The translations under genes were made by a program, and so were the position numbers. From the NCBI RefSeq assembly GCF_000218685.1, contig NW_006763291.1, positions 1 through 64,000 of the forward strand: a stretch of DNA of 64,000 bases. The letters run 5' to 3'. The DNA is from Serpula lacrymans var. lacrymans S7.9 (Eukaryota > Basidiomycota > Agaricomycetes > Boletales > Serpulaceae). Below the pieces are notes generated by a model, which was given only the letters and a program-made list of their open reading frames with translations, was not told the DNA's origin and did not search any database. Below are positions 22,966 through 34,612 of this stretch, piece after piece; positions within the stretch are counted from its first letter, which is position 1; every line of letters starts with the position of its first letter.

Positions 22966-24316
22966 TCATTTGAACCATGTGGAAATAGCACTTTTATTCT
23001 CTCTCCTCTCTCCTGAAGTGCAGCAAGACAATGCAACGTAAAATTGCCCATGTAAAAACACTGGAACACATAAATCCAGCCCAACCTGTGTCACTGATTG
23101 ACCTTGAGACTTGTTGATGGTCATGGCAAAGGCAATGCGGACAGGGAATTGACAACGTGATAGCTTGATGGGCAATTCTTCTGATGAAGATTCCAATTTG
23201 AGGCGTGGAATAAAAGCTATCTTTCCTGCATGTTTTCCTCCCAAGACACAGCACTTCAATACTCTTCTCTTCATCTCTATCAAAACCATGCGTGTTCCAT
23301 TACAGAGTCCATTTAGGGGATCAATATTGCGGAGGAGCATAAGTGGACATCCAGCTTTAAGTCTGAGGTGCACTTCAAGAAGGCCAGATACTTGCAAGGA
23401 GTTCAAGAATTTCCACAGGATAATGTTCATGCCCCTCTCCAACCACTTTATCAATTGACAGAGCTACTAACTCTTTTCCAGGGAATTTTGTGAGGATTGC
23501 TGAATTAAGGTCGCTAAGGGCATCATTTTTGCAGAGAGGATGGTGCGGTGGAGGAAATAATGGTCATCTTGGTCTCCATTTGCAATTCCAGGATAGGTAG
23601 TGTCGACTAATGAGTTTATGGTGTTTTCTGGCATAAGCATGTTGGCAGGAAGCTCAATAGTTCCATCTCCTGCAATTCCACGACCACCACCAACATCCAG
23701 GAGCCAGCTAGCAAAGGCTTCACTTTCTGGAGTAGGGTCTAGGCGCATGTTCTGTGTGAGATAGCAGATATGGATATTTGTCCACAGTTGTGACCTTCTA
23801 AGAGAGGCAGAAATAATGTGTTGCCTTGACCCTCTTGGAACTACAGGTGTTGTTTGGCGGAAGTCCCCTCCAAAGACCATTATAATGCCTCCAAATGGAA
23901 GCTGATTATCGAAAATGTCCGGCAATGTACAATCCAATGCTTCAACCCCATGACAGTGTTGCATTGGTGCTTTATCCCAGACTATAACTCCAGGATGTCT
24001 CAATATCCCATGGAGGTCAGAGTTTTTTGGAATCCTGCATGTGGATGTTTCATGTACAGGAATAGGGATTCCAAAGTGTGAATGAGCTGTGCAGCCACCC
24101 TCCAAGAGCAGGGATTCAATCTCAGAGGATGCTACACATAGAGCAACATTATGATTATATCTTGCTCAAGCAGCAGCGGCAATTTTATTACAAAGATATG
24201 TTTTTCTCTTACCTTCAACACTGTGAATAAAGCAAGTTATTCCCCAATTATGATAGATTGACTGTATAATGGTATCAAAAGCATTCCGCTGCTCTTGACT
24301 GAGCTACTCCACACTA
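22966..24316 (-). pseudogene. Helitron-type Pif1 helicase remnant
   Basis: From 24316 the minus strand reads LSQEQRNAFDTII, then a degraded Walker A (SVEGKRKT for the usual GTGKT), an in-frame TGA, GGCTAHSHFGIP, VIVWDKAPM (motif II, expected DE), MVFGGDFRQTTPVVP (motif III), LTQNMRL, a frame break near 23460, then TINKSQGQSV and GQFYVALSCCTS (expected SRCTS). Order and spacing match the helicase domain of Helitron Rep/Hel proteins. The Rep nuclease part is missing. Catalytic Glu to Lys and Arg to Cys changes plus stops make it inactive. Confidence 0.8.
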
Positions 24317-24387
24317 TCTTTTGAGTAATAATAATATAGTTAAGTGATTAAATTATATTTAGTCAGAAGTCAGTGAACTTGTGCTGC

Positions 24388-24716
24388 TGTCCTTATAAAC
24401 GTGAGAATCTCAATGTGGCTACAATTTTCACTGCATTCACTACTACTGTACTGCTGCTCCTGTGTTGCCACAAAAACCATGTGAGCAAAACTAAGCGAAA
24501 TAACCGACGCAATGTGGCTTACACGTGGCATTTGGGACTACTGTCCCCTTTGTTATAGACAAGTTGCACTCGTCGCAGCTTTGCTGCAACTGTCAGGTGC
24601 CTCTGGCACCTTCCACACCCGTGGTGCCACAAAAAACCACGCAAGCGAAACTAAGCAAAAAAATGTGCTCCCACGTGACTTTTGGGACCACCGTCCCCTT
24701 CGTTATAGATACCACA
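24388..24716. repeat. Direct repeat, copies B and C
   Basis: Copy B (24388-24560) aligns with 22441-22612: TTATAAACGTGAGAATCTC, then TTTTCACTGCATTCAC, then GAGCAAAACTAAGCG and TTGTTATAGAC. Copy C (24618-24716) repeats only the right-hand ~90 bp, ending TCGTTATAGAT. Copies A and B bracket the helicase remnant as direct repeats. Helitrons do not usually have terminal direct repeats, so these may come from another element or from tandem insertions. Confidence 0.75.
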
Positions 24717-24719
24717 GCC

Positions 24720-25472
24720 TCTGGCATACCTGGCCCATGGTTACCAATGAATCCTTTGATGATGTACAACTTAGCATGAAGATGAATTTCTGCAGATACA
24801 AAGAATAGGTGAAGTATTCGAATACAAAGAACTCAGTGGTTTTGTGTGAGAATGTAAGGCCATATCATGCTGAAGTCTCCATTGCATTTGAAAACATCTA
24901 AACACCAGATGATTGTCTGTCGTTCTGGTTCACTTCTCCTTCTGTATTCCTTTGAGGTGTTTTTGGGCGATATTTTGAAAATTGAACATCGCTGGTCAAA
25001 AGTTGAACACATTGTTTCTGCACATTCAATAGCCATATGGCATGTGTGTTGCTCTGGTGAAACACCCTGAACATCGTCTCCATCTGCTACATTGATAATT
25101 TGGAACCCTCAAGCACAATATTTGGCAAGACAAGCAACAATGCGTGTTGGATGCGGACCTAAAGGGGAAACTACCATAGGGTTCAAAAGTATTCTGTATT
25201 GGGATGTGATAATTGGATATGCTGAAAAGAAAGAGTCAGCAGAGACGTAATTCATGACCACTGTTAAATGGAATCGAAAAAATTGATGTTACTGCACAAG
25301 GAGAGCCTGCCAGCTGGTATTTCATAGGGACATGATAATCCACCTCGACACTGGCTGCAAAAGTTTGACTAAGCGTACATCCTTGTCATTCTGTAGGTCT
25401 CGAACCTTTATCAATACGACTGCTCCTTCCATCAATGCACGAAGAACAAGGCAAGGGGGAAAACACACCAAA
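24720..25472 (-). other. Unidentified coding-like remnant
   Basis: The minus strand shows several phrases that look like decayed coding sequence, in more than one frame: GAVVLIKVRDLQNDKDVRL, NPMVVSPLGPHPTRIVACLAK, VSPEQHTCHMAIECAE and VFKCNGDFSMIWPYIL. I do not recognise the family. Position suggests it belongs to the same repeat complex as the helicase remnant. Confidence 0.35.
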
Positions 25473-25744
25473 CATAACAGACTTTTGTCACACCCAAAAT
25501 TGATGAAAAAGTCTGGAAGTAGTTAAAATATTTGATTGTATTTTTGGACCTACAATATTTTGTCAGATGAATGTAATTTTATTGACATAATTTTATATTT
25601 CCACACAAAACATAGTATCAATGGAAATATGTCAATATAATTACATTATTCTGACAAAATCTTGTAGGTCCAAAAATACAATCAAATATTTTAACTACTT
25701 CCAGACTTTTTCATCAATTTTGGGTGTGACAAAAGTTAGTTATG
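25473..25744. mobile_element. Palindromic MITE (fold-back element)
   Basis: An almost perfect inverted repeat. Arms of about 110 bp start at 25481 and end at 25736, with CTTTTGTCACACCCAAAATT at the tip. They differ at only a few positions, around a ~35-bp centre near 25605. The inverted match extends weakly outwards to CATAAC/GTTATG at 25473 and 25744. No open frame of note. I could not assign a clear target duplication, so the superfamily stays open. Confidence 0.85.
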
Positions 25745-26012
25745 CTTCGTGTGGAACGACATAATGGTGGTACAGTTGTAGAATACAGACCGAATTTAGG
25801 GGGAGAAAAACGCCAATAAGATAGCATCAACATCACGTGATTTAAGCCGGGCCGGAGAACCCTGCAAAAACGGGCGGGACACTTTTCCTCAGCCATACCT
25901 GTCCCAATTCTGGGCCAAGAATAGCCACGTGACCACGGACAACTCCGCCACAGCGGTGGACCAGTGGAATCTCTTCATCTCACTCTCGATTTCACTGGAA
26001 AAAAAGATTACA

Positions 26013-27278
26013 ATGTCCGTAGCAACGTTCGTATCGTTCATTTCATGAGCATTGGAGTGCACTAACCGACCATGGCAATATAACCAGGCAGCCGAAAACG
26101 TCTTGGGCAGATGATGTCGACGAACTAGGTACGACTTCGATCTTCTATCATCGTCCATGTCCTGCAGTATTCGAGTTTAAGCCAAGCTTAGTGTTCTTCG
26201 TTCGCATTTCATTATAGACCAACAGAAGCCTGAAGACTACATTGATGAGAATGGAATTCGTGTGACGATAGAGTATGCAATCAATGACGATGGGAAAAAA
26301 GTCAAGGTACGACGATTTTCACTGTGATCATCCCGAACGAATCCATGCCTATCCTTCCCCATTACGACGCCTTGGATGTATAGATCACGCGGAAGATCAA
26401 ACGCACACTTCAAAAGTCTGTTGTTGAACACAATGTAGCCGAACGCAAGAAGTGGGCAAAGTTTGGAAAGGAGAGAGGAAACAGTCCAGGACCCGATCGT
26501 GGTACGACTACAGTAGGAGAAAATGTGGCTCTTAAACTAAGCGCAGGGAACAAGGTACCGTCGACTATCCCTAGTCGTTACTCCTGTCTAACTTTTCGAG
26601 CCTTTAGTCGACTGAGCCTGAACAAACAGCTGAACAATCCCTCAAAAACGAGCTTGCCAAAGCCGGCGCTGGCAAGGTTGTCTGTCGTCTTTGCAAGGGC
26701 GACCATTTCACTGCGAAATGTCCTTACAAGGATTCCCTTGCTGGACTCGAGTCTGCAGGTCAGTCTTTTTCTTTTTTTTTTAATCATATTCATGCGACAG
26801 CGCTTATGTTACGTCAGATGCTCTCCCTCCTGATGATGGAGTATCTGCTGAAAACCCTGCTGCCGCCTCGGGTTCTACTGGTGGAAAGTACGTCCCACCC
26901 TCTATGCGCAGTGGGCGGGGTCCTGGCGAGTCGATGGGTCGGGCTGGCGGAACCGGATCCCGCGACGATTTGCCAACTCTTCGCGTCACCAACATCTCAG
27001 AGGACACTCAAGAAAATGATTTGCGTGAGCTGTTTGGTGGGTTTGGGCGTGTCGCCCGTGTATATGTAGGTCGGGACAGGGAGACTGGCGCTGGCAAAGG
27101 CTTTGCTTTTGTTAGTTTCGAGGATCGAGCTGTGGCACAGAAGGCGATGGAGAAGGTACATGGCAAAGGCTATGATAATTTGATTCTGAGCGTACAGTGG
27201 TCACGTAAGTAACGCATGTATGGAGTACTACCGTATCACTAATAAACTCCCACAGAACCTAGGCCAGATGGACGATAA
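26013..27278 (+). CDS. TIF35: Translation initiation factor eIF3 subunit G
   Basis: Seven exons: 26013-26018, 26092-26128, 26218-26306, 26384-26554, 26608-26758, 26818-27204 and 27256-27278, total 864 bp, 287 aa. The first coding exon is only MS (6 bp); the second opens with PKTSWADDVDEL, the typical eIF3g start. A CCHC-like knuckle CRLCKGDHFTAKCP lies mid-protein. A C-terminal RRM has RNP2-like LRVTNIS and RNP1 GKGFAFVSF, ending WSQPRPDGR. eIF3g binds 40S subunits and acts in scanning as part of eIF3 in the cytoplasm. Length matches the family (~290 aa). The acceptor at 26817 is chosen over an upstream AG because only it keeps the frame. Confidence 0.93.
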
Positions 27279-27544
27279 ATAAAAACGACATATTAGCACC
27301 TCTCGTTTTTGTCTATTGTCGCACGTCTGAGTTTTCCACGATATATAAAGATAAACATTTTCTGTTATTATTTTGATGTTTTTGTCTTAGTTTGACATTC
27401 TTAAGCGAGAGGAACTCGATCATGACACTGACGGCTTGATGGCTACAATTGAAGCGTGTGCAATTCACTACAGCACTGTACATTGGGTTTGATGATATAC
27501 ACTACAAAGCCTATATCCCATTACGGACAGGTATCACTGGCAGA

Positions 27545-28002
27545 TTATTTTCGTCCAGCTTTCTTCGCTGCCGTTCTAGCTCTTGTTATTTGCTTCTTCC
27601 ATCCAAAACATTGAGTGCATTCTACAGGATACCTGATCAGTACGCGTTATCATAACTAACGTTCATATTTACCTGCAGATCCGTGCTTCTTGCATTGGTA
27701 TACACCATCTTTGGTAGTGGTCACAGGGGGTGCTTCCAGACCATCACGGTTGATGGGGTCGTACTGCAAAGAGCATAATTGTCAAGGGATGGTCACGCAT
27801 TCCATGAGACAGGAATACCCACCCCAAAGAAAGCGTCGTTCTCCTCTCGCCCATCATACTGACAATCGGCGCACTAAATACATGAATGAGCGGAGTAATA
27901 TAGGGACGACCTCGAAGAAATACGTACCACTTCCTTGAAGTGTTGGCAGAAGATGGCATCGTTGATTTCAATGGTGGAGACTGATGGTTGCACTTCTGCC
28001 AT
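27545..28002 (-). CDS. Small Cys-rich protein, DGREENDAFFG family, 97 aa
   Basis: Four short exons: 28002-27928, 27873-27823, 27763-27673 and 27621-27545, total 294 bp. The splice-joined protein has IFCQH, CADCQYDGREENDAFFG, YDPINRDGLEAPP, YQCKKHGSAEC and TQCFGWKKQITRA, then a Lys/Arg-rich tail. CxxC, CKKH and CxxC groups suggest zinc binding. I recall similar small proteins from mushroom genomes annotated as hypothetical. Function unknown; a nuclear or RNA-binding role would be inference from the basic tail. It lies tail-to-tail with eIF3g, 266 bp apart. No single exon exceeds 31 codons, so simple ORF searches miss it. Confidence 0.75.
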
Positions 28003-28564
28003 ATTTGGATGAGTGGAGGGGATGTAGAGAGAGGTATATATGTGAGTGACGATGGGAGGGATGAGAATGAGGTGGAACTATCCGGACGGATTATATAGGG
28101 CTCATGTGGGCGTAACAGAGTTACCCCAAAGCGGGGTAAAGGAGCAGGGTCCAATTTGGGGCCATTCATTGATAGAAGTTCTCATAATGATATACGCTCA
28201 CATTCGGATTTGCATGTCATATCTGTTTAGTTGGAAGGAGCAGACACCTGCTCTGTGAAGACATCACAGCTCTAGAAAACATGGTTCAGTGAAAACATAA
28301 GGCAGTATGCAGGAAATACAGGCTAGCTCCCTGGCGAGACCCTACGAGCACCTGACCTGGATGAGCACTCAGGAGAGGGCATATGACCTCATTTCGTGGC
28401 GTGAGTGATTGCGTTATATTGATTGCTGTGTGGTCGTGTTTTCCCTGTTGCAAAGCACGTGAGCATACGCGGTCGTTGGACAAACACGCGCTCAGGTTGA
28501 CTTCATCGATCACAACGCGACACGCAGAGAAATCCACCAAACGGACATTGTAAGGTAGCCCAGA
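28003..28564. other. Divergent promoter region
   Basis: It lies between the start codons of the small Cys-rich gene (-) and the F-box gene (+). Short open frames on both strands lack any domain signal. I see no repeat or RNA gene here. Confidence 0.5.
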
Positions 28565-30166
28565 ATGCCAAAGGACCTTCCTCCTGAACTATGGTCTTAC
28601 ATATTTGATCTTGCTGCGGACGAAGATGTCATTTTTTATCCTGGGTTGCCGACGACAATGGCTCAGTCAACATGGTTTAAACCACCCTGGAAAGATGATT
28701 GGCAGCTAAGGACTCCGCAAGATGCTATCAACATGATACAAAGAAGAAGTTATGCCACAAAGAAGGTGAATCCTTTTAAATGACGCTTCACAGATTCTCT
28801 GAAACTAACCCGTCAAAAGACTGTTATTGCCACTTGCAGAGGATGGAGGCGCTTAGGAACGGAGTTCCTTGTACGCTGCCTTTTCTTTGACAATCCAACC
28901 AAGCTACGTGACTTGTGCGCCATCTTTGACCGCGATCCTGGTTTGGGATGGTGGGCAAGGCGGATACACATCACTCACTTTTCCAATGGTCGAGGACCTA
29001 AGATCGATGACTTTGAGAATCCCCTCATATCGATTCTCCATCACTGTCCCAACCTGGAAATCTTTATCGTCGACTGGCCAATGGCCAGTTCATTTGGTCC
29101 TATAGCCGAAACTCTCGGTGCTTACTGCACCAAACTACGCACGGTACATTGGCATGTCCCGTCTGAAACTCTGCCCAAAGTCATCTGGGCACTAGATTCT
29201 CTCCCTAGCCTTGTTTCGGTCCACATAGAGTTCGACGCTCCTACAGTGGACTCGGACACGATCACCCTCGGAGCCGCATCCAACGTTCGGCTCAACCTCG
29301 TCAACCTCCACCAGCTGTCACTACGCGGCTTCTGCCAAGAATTCCTCGAACAGGCAACAGGCTGGAACTTCCCCGGACTACGCAGTTTTTCTTTCGACTT
29401 TGGTTCAAATAGACATGATCTTCCAGACCTTGTTTCATTCTTAGCCCATCACGGCACTCAGCTCCTCCTGCTCGATCTAGATTGCATACCACCACTCGAT
29501 GTCTGCACTATCCTCGATATGTGTCCTCTTCTTGTAGTCTTTTCGTTCAATCCAGATTGGAAATTGCCCTCCATGAACGGCAATGACACTTTGACTAACG
29601 CTAATTCAGAAGATGATTTCAGTCAACCAGTGGCGATCGTTAACCGCCCTCACGAGCACATCAAACATATCGGCTTACACGGACTCCTGTATGCGTTTGG
29701 CGTAGGGTATGCGGCAGAATATGCGTCTGTCGATCCTCTGCGCACGATGATGATTCGGCGAGCGAACGATCGCAACTTTGACGCTTTGGTAAAGGCAAAC
29801 TTTCCGAGCCTACGTTGCGTACGCGTACTGAGTCCTACCGTGCTGTTGGACTTGGATGCTGCGGACGGACCTGACGTTCTATGCTTCGAAAGGTGGGAGA
29901 GATGGTGGAATATGTGCAATCACATGGGTGTTAGACTGGAGGATTGCACAGGTGCACAATTGGGAATCCTACCTCAAGACGAGGAGGATGAAGAAGAAGA
30001 GGTGGAAGAGGAAGAGGAACGATGGGATGACGATGAAACCGAATGCGAATATAAAAACGATACGGGTGGAGGTGTCAGTGTAACAGAGTTGAGACAGCTC
30101 TTGGACGAATGTAGGAAGATGTCCGCCGAAAGAGATAACCCCACCTTTGAATTTACTTTTCATTAG
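28565..30166 (+). CDS. F-box-like protein with acidic insert
   Basis: Two exons: 28565-28765 and 28820-30166 (54-bp intron), 515 aa. The start MPKDLPPELWSYIFDLAADED is an F-box core (LPPELW..IF). It is followed by TCRGWRRLGTEFLV, the conserved second F-box helix of this mushroom family. The rest is leucine-rich and LRR-like without clear repeats, as in the many F-box proteins of Agaricomycetes. Near the C-terminus a run of about 25 residues is almost all Glu/Asp (29978-30040). The role would be substrate choice for an SCF ubiquitin ligase; the substrate is unknown. A 201-bp first exon with the F-box alone is usual. Confidence 0.75.
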
Positions 30167-30430
30167 TCACAAGTGATCAATTTATGTTTTCAACTGTTAT
30201 TCTATCTTTTGTAATATATACCTCCTTGTATATTTATGATATTGCACTGTTGATAAATACCGATGGTACAGCGCACAATATTCTATTTATCAATGTTCTC
30301 CTGCTTTTCCTTCTGGCTTCCGGGTTTTGAACAGTCCCTTTTGTCGTACATTGTTAATGATATCATGGGTGCGTTGAAGTGTTCGTCTGTCTTGATCTTC
30401 TCCCATCGTTATCCTCGTTCGACCTAGCAA

Positions 30431-32153
30431 TCAAGTAAGATCAGTTACATTGCAAGTGCCTCTACGCATGCCAGTGCAGGTACCTATTATCGCCCAATTC
30501 CTCGTACTCGGTATCCTCAGTGTCTCACACTCAATTTTCCATCCACACCATTGACTGAGCCGCGCAAGCCAAATTCTGTACATGGAGTACGAACTTGCAT
30601 TGCTTCCATCGCCTCCCAGATTGAGCCTATCTATGAAATCAGCATCCGATAGCCCACCTTTGGGATCAGTATATTCTGTTGGGGCGGACCGAGTGTAGCG
30701 TGAATCAAAAGACCATGCACAGCATGGGATGGAGAGGTATCCGGATGATTGTGTTAGGGTGGCGAGCACCGGAAGCCATGGAGTAAGCTCGTCGGCGTGG
30801 TTCCCAATGATGAATGCACCATGTTTAAGATAGGGATCCATGTTCATGCCCAGATCATCAGCGTCAGGGGTAGCTGAGAGGGTCGTCGGATCAAGGGCAT
30901 GGACGTGTAACGAATCTGATGTATCCTTTGGATAGTGTTCCCAAGACATGCGCGCGCGGACATCAATTCCGTTCCCTTGGTATCCTTCTGAAATAAGGAT
31001 GTGCGTAAGGAGACCGTTTCCGCACCTTTGAATTTTGTTAAGGTAGAAAAGCTCGCGTCAATGCTTAACAAAAAGTGGTCGACCAAGTACACACCCCAAG
31101 TCTACGAATCCCCCTGGAGGCCGAGGCCAAATTTTCCAGGGAGGATCTTCAGAACCATCGCTACTTGATGTCACAGCATGTGGTGCGCCTTCAAAAGTAT
31201 CCTTCCAAAGTAGCATTAAGAATGTAGCAATTCCGATATCCTGTATTCAAGTTATCTAGATCGGCTGAAAATACCGAGAAGTATTGAGTGAAGAAATAAA
31301 TACGAACCTCAAAGACATGTTTTAAAGGGTCCGTGACCTCTTTCCATTCTTGAACAATGTGCTTGTGTCTCTCGCGCATAACGAGGTACAGATCTTGATA
31401 GGCGTCTCGAGGCACTAAACAGTCATGCAAAACACGCTTTCTATAGTTTGTCAGTGCGCCCCAGCCATAGCGATGCAATGTATCAAGGAGAGCGAGACAA
31501 GTGCGGTAGAGCCGTGAGTTCAGATCGGTGGGTGTATCGGGAAATGGAACGACTTCGATGCTCAAGTTGGGCTGCGTTGAACTTGTTGAGGGGATGTAAC
31601 GGAGGGCAAGGTGGAATACCGTAGGGTGATAGTAAGGTAGGGTGCCACCCTCAGGGACGATGGGCGATAAGACGAGAGTAGAAGGTATATCAGCAGAATC
31701 GCCGTCACTGAAAGCATACAAGGTACAGTATTGCTCCAGTCCTGCATCACGGCCAGGTCGACGGGGTAGCAGTTTTCGATGCACGACTCGGATTGAATGA
31801 AGACCTTTGAAGTAGGGTAATGACGATGGAAAAGTAATATCATCTGCGGAGGCTTCTGCGACTGTTTCAGACCGCAATATGAGCGTGGAGTTGTACTCGG
31901 GATGATGTATGAGCTGCGAGATTGCAGTCTCAAACTAAATGAGATTCAGTGCGTATGTTCCTGTTCGTACAAAGTAATAACTCACGAGTTCCAAAGGAAA
32001 ATCCGCTGGGCAGCGCAGCAAGGGAAGCCAGTTATCTTTATCTTTAATAGATTTGAGCGGTGCGTAGCTTTCATCAAGCTCTTTTGAGCCACAAGGTGAA
32101 GGCGAAAACCGAGGGCGCGTCGAGGGCGTAGTCTGTGGAATTGGGTTCTTCAT
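30431..32153 (-). CDS. TRM44: tRNA (uracil-44-2'-O)-methyltransferase TRM44
   Basis: Four exons: 32153-31986, 31934-31308, 31240-31095 and 31025-30431, total 1536 bp, 511 aa. SAM-binding motif I is FVDLGCGNGLL, split by the intron between DLG and CGN. EGYQGNGIDVRARMSW follows, the Trm44 pattern (GYxGxGxDxRxRxxW). The segment IGNHADELTPW is the acceptor side and SIPCCAWSFD the catalytic-core C-terminal part. Trm44 makes Um44 in tRNA-Ser in the cytoplasm. Length fits fungal homologues. The stop at 30431 gives a tail NWAIIGTCTGMRRGTCNV; a downstream exon cannot be excluded. Confidence 0.85.
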
Positions 32154-33232
32154 CTATTGACGTTTTTCACGATAAGCAATGTACTGGATGATAGTCACGG
32201 CATATAGTAACCTTGACAGAGATTTGAAGCTTGAAGACGGGAACTTTTCACATAGTAATCAGATAGACAGACGATATCCGTCGTTACTATGATTGGAATG
32301 GCTCTCGACATTCAAGATGCTCACCTGGTCCATCCAAAGCTGAATAACGCTTTGAGTGAGTTTGCGATTGGAAGATATGAAGTGCTACAGTCAAAGGTGC
32401 CTGCCACTGGTATGATCAGCGCCTTCCTTATTGCGGCAAGGTGAAATTCGCACGCCTTGATAGTATGATTATCTGATAAAAATGTACTAGTACGGCATCA
32501 TCGTACATTGCTAACAGCTACTACCACAGGCTTAATTACGAGCAGAATACGCCCGACAAAATGAATATCTCTCCATCATGATATCTTGTGCAGATACAAT
32601 TTCAAGGACTCGGACAAAGTCTCAATTTCCACCACCACAAATTTTGCTTCACATGGCGCTCATGACAGTTGTTTGTTATGGAAAGGATACATAGGGTCTC
32701 AACTGTCATAAAACGAGTCATATGTCCTACTTGGAGCTTGAATTCCGGGAAAAGATGAGTTGTATAGTCAAGAAACTGATTCGGGAAGTTTCATCCTTGT
32801 CCTTGCATCACTTTATCGGGTGACACTGATGATTGTGTTGTGTAACACGCAGATTGGCATGTACCAGATCAGCGCGCTTATCGCTATCTCAACATACCAT
32901 CCCTTTTCACCCACGATCTGCACATCTAGTTACTGACTGTATTTCACAGTACAATCACTCACGAAGAAAGGTCGGTGAATCTTACCTCCATATCGGTTCA
33001 CCACTGTCACACGAATGTTCGGAACCACTAACAACACTGACGGTCTCCAAAACCAGGAATCTAGAGATTCGAATACCAGGCACTAATACGGTCGATTTAA
33101 ACTTCTGTTACTATACTGACTGCTACAAAGCACTATAATTATGCCTTTACACCACTCCGAGAAGTATCATACATCTAATCTAACTTTGAAAGCCGGTTTA
33201 GGCACTCGTGATCGTGATGTCTTAGTCCTCGA
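32154..33232. other. Intergenic, no supported gene
   Basis: Between TRM44 (start at 32153, minus) and the quinone reductase 3' end. A 101-codon open frame (32833-33138, +) has no recognisable domain and reads like chance. No repeat seen. Confidence 0.5.
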
Positions 33233-34133
33233 CTAGAATTTGTGGTTAGAAACGATTTCCCAAAAACCTTTACCCTGAAGCGAAGCGATCTCGAGTTCGA
33301 GAGGGGATGGCTGACGCGAGCCGTCACCACCTGCAAACGTTCCTGCACCCCAAGGCGATCCTGGAAAGATGACACACAGTTAGTCTCGCATTCACACGTA
33401 GCAACGGAGATATGGACAGGGCGCAGACGATAGGTGCCACATCGAAATCGATATTCATAGATAGGAATTAGTAAAGCAAGACTTACCACCGCGGACTTCA
33501 GTTAAATTGGACAACTGAGGGAAAGTGTGTTTGTAACCAAGAGGAACAAAGACCATGCCGTGGTGAATGAAGGTAGAGAGAGTGTTCATGACGGTTGACT
33601 CCTGGCCACCACCTGGTGAGCCCGTCGAGACAAAGACACCGGCGAACTTGCCGGCGAGGGCCCCAGAAGCCCAGAGACCACCTGTTGCATCCCAGAAAAC
33701 CTGTGGGATAATAAGAGACTTTAAGGAAAGGCGGTAGAAGCAGCGATAACGGATCACATCACCTTCCACTGGGCAGGGAAATTACCATAACGGGTGGGGA
33801 TACCGAAGAGGAAGGCGTCAAAGTTGGTGAGTTCGGTGGGGGAGATGATGGGATAGCTTTGCTTGGGAGGAGCATGCATTCTTGTGAGCACATCATTAGA
33901 AAGGGTCTCTGGGATCCTTTGGATAACAGTGAGAATTGAGAGAGAAAAAATGAGATGATCAAACCGACTGGTAGATCTGAACAGAACCGCCCGCGTTTTC
34001 GATACCGGTCTTGACAGACTCGGCAACTGGAAGAAAGGGTGAATAGGAGTTATATAGAAAGAACGGGGAACATACGTTTGGCGATGTGCCCATAGAGAGA
34101 GTAGATCACAATCGCGACTCTGGGAGAAGACAT
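33233..34133 (-). CDS. NAD(P)H:quinone oxidoreductase, WrbA/Pst2 type (copy 1)
   Basis: Starts at 34133 with [18 protein letters not shown], the flavodoxin-like FMN-binding first strand. Several small exons follow: a short exon around 33960-34010, then [36 protein letters not shown] (33912-33770), then [46 protein letters not shown], and a last exon with [16 protein letters not shown] and [17 protein letters not shown] ending at 33233. The family (WrbA, Pst2, Alt a 7) makes two-electron reductions of quinones and protects from oxidative stress. About 200 aa, as expected. Its paralogue lies divergently at 35408. Confidence 0.9.
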
Positions 34134-34612
34134 TTGGATGAAGAGGGCGATGGGGAAGAGAGCAAGGGTGGTGAAAGGAACTAGATGGTAGATGGCCGGT
34201 ATTTGTAGGTTTCGCGGCGGGTAGGTCTAGGTCAGTGCTCCAAAAAAAATTGCCGCCAAGTGTCGGTATATCGATCAAAGTGGGCTCTCAAGTGAGATTT
34301 ATAATGCTTGTGGGTCGTTCCTCAAATGTGAACCCACGAAGCTGATAAACGAACATCGGTTGTATCAATGCTGCATCTCTCAGCCAGAAAGGAAAGGTCC
34401 GCAGACAAGAAAACGCGAGGATGGCGAATGATAAGTGCTTTATCGTGATTAGTGGAATGCGCGGTTCTACGTCATTCCAGTTCGCGTTTGGGCGAAAGAT
34501 GCCAGGCAAACAAGAAACAACACGAGTGCGGTATTTTCATTTCTGGATAATGCGCTGATTGCATTTCACCTGTTGCAGCGTTTGGAGACCTTGCTTTGAT
34601 TAAAAAACACAT

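Noticed and set aside
32833..33138. 101-codon ORF as a gene
   Set aside because: No domain, no splice context and biased composition; chance frames of this length are common here.
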